This document shows positions 1-7,459 of a stretch of DNA of 47,118 nucleotides, one piece after another. The first letter of the stretch is position 1, and every line of letters starts with the position of its first letter. Location: assembly GCA_934667845.1 (NCBI GenBank), contig CAKUMQ010000017.1, positions 1 through 47,118 of the forward strand, given 5' to 3'. The position numbers and the translations under genes were made by a program. Under the pieces are notes generated by a model. The model did no database searches and had not been told where the DNA came from. It was given only the letters and a program-made list of their open reading frames with translations. The DNA comes from an uncultured Eubacteriales bacterium. GTDB lineage: Bacteria > Bacillota > Clostridia > Oscillospirales > Acutalibacteraceae.

Positions 1-742
1 GCTCCGAAACGATACTGTATTTGTAGTTTATATCTTTAAGCGCACGGAATATCTCGTCAAAATCAATGTGCCCCCGTCCGGGAATATTGCGGTTATTATC
101 CCCCGTGTGAAAATGCCGCAGACGCTTTCCGACGAGCCGTATGGCATCGCCCATGCAGTTTTCTTCTATGTTCATATGATAGGAGTCAAGATGAATGCCG
201 AGGTTTTTGCTGCCGACTGCATCCGCATACTGCAGGGCTTCTTTTGCGGTGTTGATCAGCGCGGACTCAAACCGGTTGACTGCCTCCACGCACACGGTCA
301 CGCCCTCTTTTTCGGCGACCTTCATAACCTGCTTCATCGAATCCACGCTTCTCGCAAACAGCTCTCTTTTCCCGTTTTCATCCACAAAGAAATCGGGAAC
401 GCCCCAGCCGTTGTAGGTTACGCCGGAGAACAGCTCGCCGTCCATAACGGCGATTTTTCTCACAATATCCGAAAGGTACTGTATTCCGCCCGCCCGAACG
501 TATCTGTCGGGATTGGCGATGTCATAACGCTTGTTCAGTCCCAGACTGTACGACAGCTCGATTCCCGCGTCGTCGGCATACCGTTTGATCTTTCTGCACT
601 CCCCGTCAGACATTTCAAGCAGCGGTTGTGCCTGAAACTCCAACACGTCATAGCCCAGCCGGGCTGCCTTGTCAATATAATGGGGATAGTTGATCTTCCA
701 GCTTTTCTCCCAGAAATTGACGAAGATACCTAACTTGTTCAT
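1..742 (-). CDS. Sugar 3-epimerase, D-psicose/D-tagatose type (partial, 3' end outside window)
   Basis: TIM-barrel ketose 3-epimerase, expected to be cytoplasmic and to invert C3 of a free ketohexose using a divalent metal. About 247 codons are visible; the C-terminus lies beyond base 1. The start is ATG 742-740 behind GGAGGAATGTAAA. The N-terminus (MNKLGIFVNFWEKSW) and the blocks CVEAVNRFES, IHLDSYHMN and FHTGDNNR match the metal- and substrate-binding blocks of the D-tagatose/D-psicose 3-epimerase family. Glu, Asp and His of these blocks are the expected metal ligands; the fourth ligand (Glu) should lie in the missing part. It follows the isomerase-like gene at 758-2149 after 15 bases, so the two are probably co-transcribed. 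Family assignment is firm; the actual sugar is unknown. This is minus-strand coding although a long open frame also exists on the plus strand. Confidence 0.85.
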   Translation of the reverse strand, partial: MNKLGIFVNFWEKSWKINYPHYIDKAARLGYDVLEFQAQPLLEMSDGECRKIKRYADDAGIELSYSLGLNKRYDIANPDRYVRAGGIQYLSDIVRKIAVMDGELFSGVTYNGWGVPDFFVDENGKRELFARSVDSMKQVMKVAEKEGVTVCVEAVNRFESALINTAKEALQYADAVGSKNLGIHLDSYHMNIEENCMGDAIRLVGKRLRHFHTGDNNRNIPGRGHIDFDEIFRALKDINYKYSIVSE

Positions 743-757
743 TTTACATTCCTCCCG

Positions 758-2149
758 TTATAAGCAGATGTTGTTAATGCCGAGATAATTTTCAAACGCC
801 TCATTTACGGCTTTGGCCCATTTTCCCTGTGCTATGGCGACATGGTGACGGTATCCGTTTTTTGCCATAAAATTCAGCAGACCGTTACCGGAAAGACTGT
901 CGCACACGAAAACTGCGCCGCAGCCGAAAAATGCTTTTTCAATGGCATCGTCCGTGATCTTTCCGTCGGACGAAAACGACCAGAGAGCGCCGTCTTCGGT
1001 CTTCATTGATCCGACAGTCACGTCCTGTGCCTTTACCTTACCCACCCGCAACCCGACGCCTGTTCCCGCGCCGTACGACTTTTTGAACATCAGATGCTCC
1101 CGGATCTCCAGCTTTCCGTCAAGCATATTTCTCGGCGACGGTCCGCAATGAAAAAGGACGGTCTTATTTTCATCGGTGCCGTAATTGTTGTTGACGTCAA
1201 AAAGCATGACGGGCGCATCGGAGGCAAGCATCAGCGCGCGCATCATGACGGCGTTGTTTACATCGGTCTCGCAGGCAGCGCAAATTCCCTTTTCGTTCAG
1301 GTCGCCCAAGATCACACACGGCGCAATTTTGTATGTTAACTGCAATTCGTTCCAGCACCGTATGGCTATGGCGTCGAGGGAATACGCATGAATGAGCTGC
1401 TCCAGCGCAAGCTCAAGCCTGGCAAGGTTTTCCGCCGTTTCATCGCTCCATTTTGAAAAATCCGCAAGGGTCTTTATGTATGCGGTCTTTTCCTTCCGAT
1501 CTTCTTCGCCCGCCGCATCCATCAGGGCAAACAGCTGCGACAGATCTATCGTCTCGATGTTTATGCGCTTTCTCTGCATGGCGGTCTCATCGACCCGAAC
1601 CGTTTTGAATGCTGTCGTCCGCGCGCCGATCTCCCCCACGGTGATCGACTGAAAGCCCTTTACCGTTCGGCAGATGCCCGCAAAAATACGCAGATCTTCC
1701 GCAAAATCTTCGCTCAGCGGCGAAACGGCGAATTTTTCGGTAAGGGTAAACCGGATATCGGCCTGACGCAGAACATTGCACAGGGCAATTTTTCCGCAAA
1801 CGGCATCGCGCCTGTGTGAAAAATCCATTTTCCCGAGCTCGTCCGGATAGGCCTGGATCAGGATCGGCACATGAGCGTCTTTGAGCGCGTAATAGGCGCC
1901 GTTTTCATCCCCGAAATTCGGCATGCAGACAATGACGCCGTCAAAATTTCCGGTATTTTCTTTCAGAAATTCCGCAAAGCGCTTGCCCTCCCCGATGGTC
2001 TCCACGGCGCCGTAGCGGGTCTTGGATCCCTCCATTTCCAAATACGCGTGCCCTGAGTCTCGGATCGCTTTTTCCATTTCTGCCCGGGCATCCTTGATCA
2101 CCTCCCCGGGGAAAAATCCGCGGTTTGCGTACATGACTGCAAATGTCAT
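758..2149 (-). CDS. L-fucose/L-arabinose isomerase-like protein
   Basis: 463-residue protein related to the FucI-like aldose/ketose isomerases. The start is ATG 2149-2147 behind GAGAGGAGCGATCAA; the frame stays open upstream, but that extension has no ribosome binding site and crosses the divergent promoter. The C-terminal half carries family signatures: ACETDVN (about residue 295), LFDVNNN and LFHCGPSP, which hold the Glu, Asp and His that bind the metal in L-fucose isomerase. The N-terminal half (VIVCMPNFGDE) resembles the Rossmann-like substrate domain. It is the first gene of a two-gene operon with the 3-epimerase, so a ketose made here could be epimerised next. Regulation is probably by the divergent PocR/AraC gene. 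The substrate cannot be read from the sequence; fucose, arabinose or another deoxy- or aldo-sugar are all possible. Confidence 0.8.
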   Translation of the reverse strand: MTFAVMYANRGFFPGEVIKDARAEMEKAIRDSGHAYLEMEGSKTRYGAVETIGEGKRFAEFLKENTGNFDGVIVCMPNFGDENGAYYALKDAHVPILIQAYPDELGKMDFSHRRDAVCGKIALCNVLRQADIRFTLTEKFAVSPLSEDFAEDLRIFAGICRTVKGFQSITVGEIGARTTAFKTVRVDETAMQRKRINIETIDLSQLFALMDAAGEEDRKEKTAYIKTLADFSKWSDETAENLARLELALEQLIHAYSLDAIAIRCWNELQLTYKIAPCVILGDLNEKGICAACETDVNNAVMMRALMLASDAPVMLFDVNNNYGTDENKTVLFHCGPSPRNMLDGKLEIREHLMFKKSYGAGTGVGLRVGKVKAQDVTVGSMKTEDGALWSFSSDGKITDDAIEKAFFGCGAVFVCDSLSGNGLLNFMAKNGYRHHVAIAQGKWAKAVNEAFENYLGINNICL

Positions 2150-2171
2150 TTGATCGCTCCTCTCTTTTTTC

Positions 2172-2200
2172 TTGTAATATATCACGATCCGGTGTATAAT
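2172..2200 (+). promoter_or_regulatory. Sigma-A promoter of the PocR/AraC regulator
   Basis: TTGTAA (2172-2177), 17-base spacer, TATAAT (2195-2200). Transcription would begin near 2208, about 75 bases before the GTG start at 2282. The AT-rich stretch 2150-2281 must also hold the promoter of the divergent isomerase/epimerase operon, but no clear minus-strand -35/-10 pair was seen there, as expected for an activated promoter. Confidence 0.6.
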
Positions 2201-2281
2201 AATAGGGGATATATCTCTTAAAAACAGAAGGATATTCCCGAATATAATTCTACAATACGATTTTGCAGGAGAGACCGTGCC

Positions 2282-3121
2282 GTGATCTTTGAATACGATA
2301 AAGAGCAGCTTGACAAAGTCCTTGCCGATTTTTATGAGATCACCCACCTGTCCGTAAGCATATGGGATGCGGATTTTCACCAGTTGGGCTTTCAGCCCAG
2401 GGAAATGCCTCCCTTTTGTAAAATGATCCGCTCGAAGCCCGAGGGGTTGGCGCTGTGCCGGAAATCGGATATGCGTATTTTTGCCAAAGCGGGCAAAGAA
2501 CAGTGCCCGCAGACCCACACCTGTCACGCAGGCCTTTGCGATACCGCCGTGCCGATCCTATACGAGGGGCAGCTTTTGGGCTATCTGATCTTCGGGCAAA
2601 TCAAGTATGTGGATTCTGTAAAAAACGACGGCAAAATAAGGGGCATAAGCAGCTTTCTGAAAATAAACGGGAAAAAACTTTCCGCGCTTTATGACAGCAT
2701 TATTCCGTGTACGAGGGAATATATTGAGTCCGCTTCGAGGATCCTGTATGCCTCTACCGCTTATTTATGGCTTTCCGAAATGATAAAAATAAATAAGAAC
2801 TATTTGCCCGCCCAAATTGATCTCTATATAAAAAATCATATTACCGAGAAAATAACTCTCGGGGAGCTATGCCGCGAATTTTACATTTCCAAAAACAAGA
2901 TGTATAGGCTCTTTCGCGAAAACTTCCATTGCACCATAGGACAATACCTGTTGAAAAAGCGCCTGGATCTGGCGGTAAATCTGATCAGATCGACCGATGT
3001 GCCCATATATGAAATTGCCGCGCGCGTAGGTATAAATGACAGCAATTATTTTATTAAAGTATTCAAAAAAGAGATGGGGGTCACGCCGCTTAAAATGAGA
3101 AAAGCCTCACATTTTGACTGA
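2282..3121 (+). CDS. AraC-family regulator with N-terminal PocR sensor domain
   Basis: 279-residue transcription factor. Residues 1 to about 165 form a PocR-type ligand-binding domain with the family pattern LCRKSD, then a Cys-containing stretch, then THTCHAGLCDTAVPI and GQLLGYLIFGQI. Residues about 180-279 form an AraC double helix-turn-helix (ITLGELCREFYISKNKMYRLF and the second helix pair ending in GVTPLKMRK). The start is GTG 2282, with AGGAG about 10 bases upstream; an earlier GTG at 2277 runs into a stop at once. PocR domains are known to sense small hydrocarbon or sugar-derived ligands. Being divergent from the isomerase/epimerase pair, it is the likely activator of that operon. The gene is AT-rich compared with everything after 3200 (18 G/C of 60 at 2761-2820). 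Confidence 0.88.
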   Translation: MIFEYDKEQLDKVLADFYEITHLSVSIWDADFHQLGFQPREMPPFCKMIRSKPEGLALCRKSDMRIFAKAGKEQCPQTHTCHAGLCDTAVPILYEGQLLGYLIFGQIKYVDSVKNDGKIRGISSFLKINGKKLSALYDSIIPCTREYIESASRILYASTAYLWLSEMIKINKNYLPAQIDLYIKNHITEKITLGELCREFYISKNKMYRLFRENFHCTIGQYLLKKRLDLAVNLIRSTDVPIYEIAARVGINDSNYFIKVFKKEMGVTPLKMRKASHFD

Positions 3122-3179
3122 CCGGGCATGTGTTTTCCGGCGGATCAAGATCGATCGGCTGCGTTGGACATTGTCTTTT

Positions 3180-3195
3180 CCGGCATAATTGCCGG
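3180..3195. repeat. 16-bp palindrome upstream of the LOG-family gene
   Basis: CCGGCA-TAAT-TGCCGG is a perfect inverted repeat with a four-base centre, 26 bases before the ATG at 3221. It could be an operator or a small hairpin in the leader. Confidence 0.5.
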
Positions 3196-3220
3196 TGATC
3201 GGAAACGGAGGAACAGCTAT

Positions 3221-3757
3221 ATGCATATTACCGTCTATCTCGGCGCAAACGAGGGAAACGATCCGAGCCTGCGGAGGGCGGTCGAGGAGCTGGGCACATG
3301 GATCGGCGCCGGCGGCCATGCGCTGGTCTACGGCGGGTCGCGCTCCGGGCTGATGGGCGCGATAGCGGACAGCGTTTTGCGCGCCGGCGGCGAGGTGACC
3401 GGGGTGGAGCCGCAGTTTTTCATTGAAAGCGAGTATCAGCACGACGGGCTGACAGAACTGATCGTGACAAAGGATATGGCGGAGCGCAAGGCGAAAATGA
3501 TCGAGCTGGGAGAGGCGTTTATCGCTTTTCCCGGCGGGACGGGAACGCTGGAGGAGATCGCGGAGGTCATGTCCAAGGTGTCCCTGCGACACCTGAACGC
3601 CCCGTGTATTCTCTACAACCTGAACGGGTATTACACAGACCTGAAACGGCTTTTGGACCGCATGATCGAAAAGGGTCTGTCCTCCCGGGAGAGGCAGGAG
3701 GGGATCTATTTCGCGGAAGATCTCGAAGAGATCAAACGGATCCTGGGCGCCGGATAA
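3221..3757 (+). CDS. LOG-family (TIGR00730-type) nucleoside monophosphate phosphoribohydrolase
   Basis: 178-residue Rossmann-fold protein of the LOG (Lonely Guy) family, formerly mis-named lysine decarboxylase. Family members cleave cytokinin or purine riboside 5'-monophosphates to free base and ribose 5-phosphate. The hallmarks are present: YGGSRSGLMG (residues 37-46), MAERKAKM (86-93) and FPGGTGTLEE (103-112), with the catalytic Glu in the last motif. The chosen start is ATG 3221, behind ACGGAGGAACAGCTAT; the frame is open 31 codons further upstream, but conserved sequence begins only at MHITVYLG. It lies 99 bases after the AraC gene on the same strand and may be transcribed separately. The cellular role in bacteria is usually unclear (nucleotide salvage or housekeeping). 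Confidence 0.88.
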   Translation: MHITVYLGANEGNDPSLRRAVEELGTWIGAGGHALVYGGSRSGLMGAIADSVLRAGGEVTGVEPQFFIESEYQHDGLTELIVTKDMAERKAKMIELGEAFIAFPGGTGTLEEIAEVMSKVSLRHLNAPCILYNLNGYYTDLKRLLDRMIEKGLSSRERQEGIYFAEDLEEIKRILGAG

Positions 3758-3784
3758 ATCCCGGGCGTATTTCGGCAGAGGGAG

Positions 3785-3826
3785 CAAAAAAGCAGCCGCC
3801 GTGAACTTGCGTTCACGGCGGCTGCT
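3785..3826 (-). terminator. Rho-independent terminator of the 13-gene glycan operon
   Basis: Perfect 16-bp stem (3791-3806 with 3811-3826) and a four-base loop. On the minus strand it is followed by six T residues (the A run at 3785-3790). It sits between the convergent LOG gene and the GH172 gene and closes the minus-strand operon; it may also stop plus-strand transcription, though no T run follows on that side. Confidence 0.88.
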
Positions 3827-3870
3827 TTGCTGAAAAGACAATTATGCGGCGCCCGCGCTGATCCCCGGGT

Positions 3871-4908
3871 TCACGCCTCCTGATACCAATAGGCGACGGA
3901 GGAAAAGTCGTCGGTGCGCGCCTGCAGGCCGGTCGTGGTCTCGTTCCAGCCCAGATCCTGCACCGTCACGCGCAGATCCTTTTCAAACCGGATCGGGTCG
4001 GCAATGTGCCAGCGGTAGCACATGAAGCTGTCGTGGACGCTGCCGAACATGCCGTTGGCATGGCTGACGGCGTACATTCCCGCAAACGGTCCCGAAAAGG
4101 TCTGATAGCGCCCGTGCACAACAAATGCAAACGAGCCGCAGAAATAATCCTCGATGCCGGTGTAGCAGATGGTGGGATATTCCGTGTCGCCGTCAATGTA
4201 AAATTTCGGCTCGCCCTCGACCCAGCAGGTGTTGTTGCCGTTGAGCACGGCAAACAGCGCCGTGCCGACATAGTGACCGCGCCCCTCGATCCTGTTGAGG
4301 ATCGTATAGGGCTGCCGGTATTCCACCGGCTTGCTTTCCCGATACTGCGCATGAAAATACGCGGCGTCCTCCGGCACGTCGGTCAGCGTGTAGTTGACGG
4401 CGTAAAAGGTGCAGACCGCGCGATCCGTGTGGTTTTCCAGCGTGATCCGGGCATGACGGCGAAAAGGCATCTGCCAGAAGCAGTTCAGTCCGCGGCAGGG
4501 ATTCACCGCCACGGGGAGAGAGGTCAGCGTGGGAAAAAGGCCGTTGACATGGTTGCAGTCTACGGGGAAGGCATAGGCGAAAAAGGCGGGCAGCGGGCTG
4601 TCCACTGCCGGTATGCTGCTGTCGTCCCAGTACATGCGCAGCTGAAGCTCCGGGATGATCTCGCCGCCGAACCAGATGCTGGTGATCGCGCCCGGCCCGG
4701 CGATATCCGCCAGAACAGCCGTGCCGCCGGGCGGAACGGTGATGCAGGGGGCGCATTTCCAGCCCTTGCCGAGCGCGTGACCGGCGCCCGGCTCCGCCAT
4801 GCAGGCGCCGCCCTTTTCGCCGGTGGGATTTTCCGGCGAGATCGTGCGGGATCTCGCGCCGGAGAGGAGAGACAGATTCCCCAGATTTGTGTTCAGTCCG
4901 TTAAACAT
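3871..4908 (-). CDS. DUF2961 / glycoside hydrolase family 172 enzyme
   Basis: 345-residue GH172 (DUF2961) protein. The family contains alpha-D-fructofuranosidases, difructose-anhydride enzymes and D-arabinofuranosidases. Typical elements are visible: a GPGAITSIWFGG block near residue 70 and a RMYWDD block near 90. The paired acidic motifs are WVEGEPKFYIDGD (Glu231, Glu233) and GIEDYF (Glu253), where the family's catalytic Glu residues lie. No signal peptide or membrane segment is present, so it should act in the cytoplasm on imported oligosaccharides. The start is ATG 4908 behind AAGGAGGAAGCCGCT. It is the last gene of the operon, 17 bases after the GH2 gene. The linkage is uncertain: fructofuranosyl and arabinofuranosyl substrates are equally possible from sequence alone. 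Confidence 0.85.
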   Translation of the reverse strand: MFNGLNTNLGNLSLLSGARSRTISPENPTGEKGGACMAEPGAGHALGKGWKCAPCITVPPGGTAVLADIAGPGAITSIWFGGEIIPELQLRMYWDDSSIPAVDSPLPAFFAYAFPVDCNHVNGLFPTLTSLPVAVNPCRGLNCFWQMPFRRHARITLENHTDRAVCTFYAVNYTLTDVPEDAAYFHAQYRESKPVEYRQPYTILNRIEGRGHYVGTALFAVLNGNNTCWVEGEPKFYIDGDTEYPTICYTGIEDYFCGSFAFVVHGRYQTFSGPFAGMYAVSHANGMFGSVHDSFMCYRWHIADPIRFEKDLRVTVQDLGWNETTTGLQARTDDFSSVAYWYQEA

Positions 4909-4925
4909 AGCGGCTTCCTCCTTGT

Positions 4926-7439
4926 TTATCGTATCCGTTTGTCGATCAGCGTGACACTGCCGTTTAATACCGAGGCGTCAAAGCTGCCCAGATCGACGGC
5001 GGATGGGGTCGTCAGCCGGTATTCGCGTCCCGGCTCCAGATCAAGTCCGTTGTCTGAAAGCTCCGTTCCCTCCGCCTCAATAAACAGGTTGACCGCATAG
5101 CGGTCCGCGGTCACACACAGCTCGGTGCCGTCGCCCTGATCCGCCAGACACAGCGTGACCTGTGCCGTCGGCAACTGCAGCTTTTTATAGGCGTCCAGCA
5201 GCTGCGTGTTCCGATACAGCACCCGCCCGGCGGCATCCGTCACTTGGACAAAGCCGTAGGCGGTTGTCTGCTGCGCCGCAGTGACGGGATGAGAGGGCAG
5301 CTTCCGGGCTTCACCGGCGGGGAGCGTGCCGATAAAGGCGGTGTCCTCCCAAAGAAGATCGCCGTCAAAGGTGCATATGCCGAAGCGGACGGTCAGATCG
5401 GTATAGACGTCGCCGCTGTTTTGCACGACCCAGCAGCGCAGCTTGCCGTCGCGGCAGAGCAGCGAAGCCAGCAGAGGCGAAAAAGCGCGTTTGATCATAT
5501 ACCATGAGGCTTTTTTGCGGCCGTAATAGTCGATCGCCGTCCAGCTGGTGCAGCCCCAGCAGTCGTTGAACATCCAGTAGAGCACGCCCATGCAGTCGGG
5601 CGCGCGGCGGATGAAGGTCTCCATGGAGAAGCGGTAGATATCGCCCTGCATATACTGGGAAAAGCGGATCAGTCGGCGCATATCCAGCCCGTCGGCATCG
5701 TCGACGTAATATTTGTTGAGCATTTTGTTGATGCGGCCGATCTCCTGAAAATTGTTATGGGTCTCAAAGGCGGGATCGTCCCGGGAGACATTTCCGCAGA
5801 GGTACTGCCGCATGGAGGGGTAATTCGGGTGGCTGAGGACACCGTATTCACTGACAAAATGGGATTCGTCCGTCAGGAAATTCTCGATATTCAGCGCCCG
5901 TTCCTCATCGCTGCCCAGCCAGATATACCAGCTGTGGGTGTCGCCCTCGCCGTCCGCGTCCGCGTTGCCGGACATGCGGCCGTAAGGGCTGCAGGGGCGG
6001 TACGGGCGGGTGCCGTCCAGCTCGGTCAAAAGACGCGGCAGGAGCTGCTCGTAAATGTCCTGTCCGTAAAACACCGGCATGTGCTGCTGCAGGATCAGGT
6101 GCTGCCAGTGGATCTCGTTATTGCCGCACCAGATCGCGATACAGGCGTAATTGCGGAGACGGCGGATGACGATCGGCAGCTCACGCTCCACATTTTTCCG
6201 GAATGCCGGCTCGTCGGTGGGGAAATAGCCGTTGGCAAACATGAAATCGTGCCACAGCAGGATGCCGTATTCGTCGCACAGCTCGTAAAACCGATCCCGT
6301 TCATAGGTGCCGCCGCCCCATACCCGCAGCATGTTGTAGTGGGCGTCCCGGGCAGCACGGAGCAGGCTCTCGTATTTTTCGTCGGTCTCATTGGCGAGAA
6401 TGCTGTCGGTCGGCACCCAGTTTCCGCCCTTGCAGTAGATCGCCCTGCCGTTTACGCGGAGCGTAAAGCGCTGTTTACCGCTGCCGGGCAGAGGCGACTG
6501 ATCCAGCTCAATCCTGCGGATGCCGTGACGGCAGGCGGCGACGGAAAGCTCCCTGCCGTCCGCCGTCAGCGCGGCGCGGATATCGTACAGCGGCTGCTCG
6601 CCGTATCCGTTGGGATACCACAGCCGCAGCTTTTCCGATGCAAATGCCGCGCGGGCGACGCCGTCGGCGTCCGTGACTGCCGCCGCGGCAAGGTGAAGCC
6701 CGTAGCCGTCAAGGGAAAAGACGACGTTCTGCCCGGCACCGGCATCGGTTTCCGCCTCTGTGTGGACGGTCGCCTTGCCGTTTTCGTCAAATTCCTCCCA
6801 CACATGCAGATCCCGGATGCAGGCGCCGCGATAGACGCGCAGCTCCACGTCCTGCCACAGACCGACGGTGATCAGCCGCTTTGCCCAATCCCACCAGAAG
6901 CTGAATTGCGGCTTGCGCAGCTGCACGCGCCGCCAGTCGACCGGCGCGCCCTGCTCACCGGGGTCCTGCGGGTTATATTTTTGGTAATCCGCGTTGACCA
7001 GAAGCGTATGCAGACCGCAGTCCACTGCCGCGACCAGCTCGTTTTCACCGGCGGTGATACAGTCGGTGATATCGTAGGCATAGGGGGTGAAGGCGTTGTC
7101 TGTCTCTCCCACTTCTTCGCCGTTTACGAATATCCGGCCGTGCAGGTCGATGCCGCCGAACCACAGGACATAGCGATGACCCGGCTCCTTGCAGGGGAGA
7201 AAGAAGGTGCGGCGGTACCACCATTCCAGCTCCTCCAAATAGGTCAGGCGGTTGATCTGATCGCCGATGAGCGGATCGGTGATCTCCCCGGCCTGCCGGA
7301 TCGCCTGATGGATATCCCCCGGCACGGTCGCCGGAATGCTTTCGGCTGTGCGGGCTGCCGCTAAGCTGCCCTTTCCCACCGGAAAGCGGGACAGCTGCCA
7401 GCAGCCGTTGAGCGAAGCGGTATAATAGGCTGTATTCAT
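4926..7439 (-). CDS. Beta-mannosidase, glycoside hydrolase family 2
   Basis: 837-residue GH2 exo-glycosidase of the beta-mannosidase type, predicted cytoplasmic (no signal peptide). An N-terminal jelly-roll (LNGCWQL, VPGDIHQAI, WWYRRTF, FGGIDLHGRIFVNG) is followed by Ig-like domains and the TIM barrel (KGGNWVPTDS, RVWGGGTYERD). Catalytic residues are evident: Glu442 in WCGNNEIHW (acid/base) and Glu531 in VSEYG (nucleophile). The FSFWWDWA and VPGDIH motifs are typical of mannosidases rather than beta-galactosidases. The start is ATG 7439 behind AAAAGGAGTGAACACT; an upstream ATG at 7463 would overlap the previous stop and has no ribosome binding site. It removes terminal beta-mannosyl residues from imported glycans, next to a GH172 gene. 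A second, distinct GH2 gene starts at 45135. Confidence 0.9.
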   Translation of the reverse strand: MNTAYYTASLNGCWQLSRFPVGKGSLAAARTAESIPATVPGDIHQAIRQAGEITDPLIGDQINRLTYLEELEWWYRRTFFLPCKEPGHRYVLWFGGIDLHGRIFVNGEEVGETDNAFTPYAYDITDCITAGENELVAAVDCGLHTLLVNADYQKYNPQDPGEQGAPVDWRRVQLRKPQFSFWWDWAKRLITVGLWQDVELRVYRGACIRDLHVWEEFDENGKATVHTEAETDAGAGQNVVFSLDGYGLHLAAAAVTDADGVARAAFASEKLRLWYPNGYGEQPLYDIRAALTADGRELSVAACRHGIRRIELDQSPLPGSGKQRFTLRVNGRAIYCKGGNWVPTDSILANETDEKYESLLRAARDAHYNMLRVWGGGTYERDRFYELCDEYGILLWHDFMFANGYFPTDEPAFRKNVERELPIVIRRLRNYACIAIWCGNNEIHWQHLILQQHMPVFYGQDIYEQLLPRLLTELDGTRPYRPCSPYGRMSGNADADGEGDTHSWYIWLGSDEERALNIENFLTDESHFVSEYGVLSHPNYPSMRQYLCGNVSRDDPAFETHNNFQEIGRINKMLNKYYVDDADGLDMRRLIRFSQYMQGDIYRFSMETFIRRAPDCMGVLYWMFNDCWGCTSWTAIDYYGRKKASWYMIKRAFSPLLASLLCRDGKLRCWVVQNSGDVYTDLTVRFGICTFDGDLLWEDTAFIGTLPAGEARKLPSHPVTAAQQTTAYGFVQVTDAAGRVLYRNTQLLDAYKKLQLPTAQVTLCLADQGDGTELCVTADRYAVNLFIEAEGTELSDNGLDLEPGREYRLTTPSAVDLGSFDASVLNGSVTLIDKRIR

Positions 7440-7459
7440 AGTGTTCACTCCTTTTGCGT

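Noticed and set aside
68..733. Plus-strand open frame of 221 codons
   Set aside because: Shadow of the minus-strand 3-epimerase, whose conserved blocks are clear.
5757..7364. Long plus-strand open frame (535 codons) opposite the GH2 gene
   Set aside because: Antisense shadow of a GC-rich gene; Arg/Val/Gly-rich with no domain, while the minus strand has full GH2 motifs.
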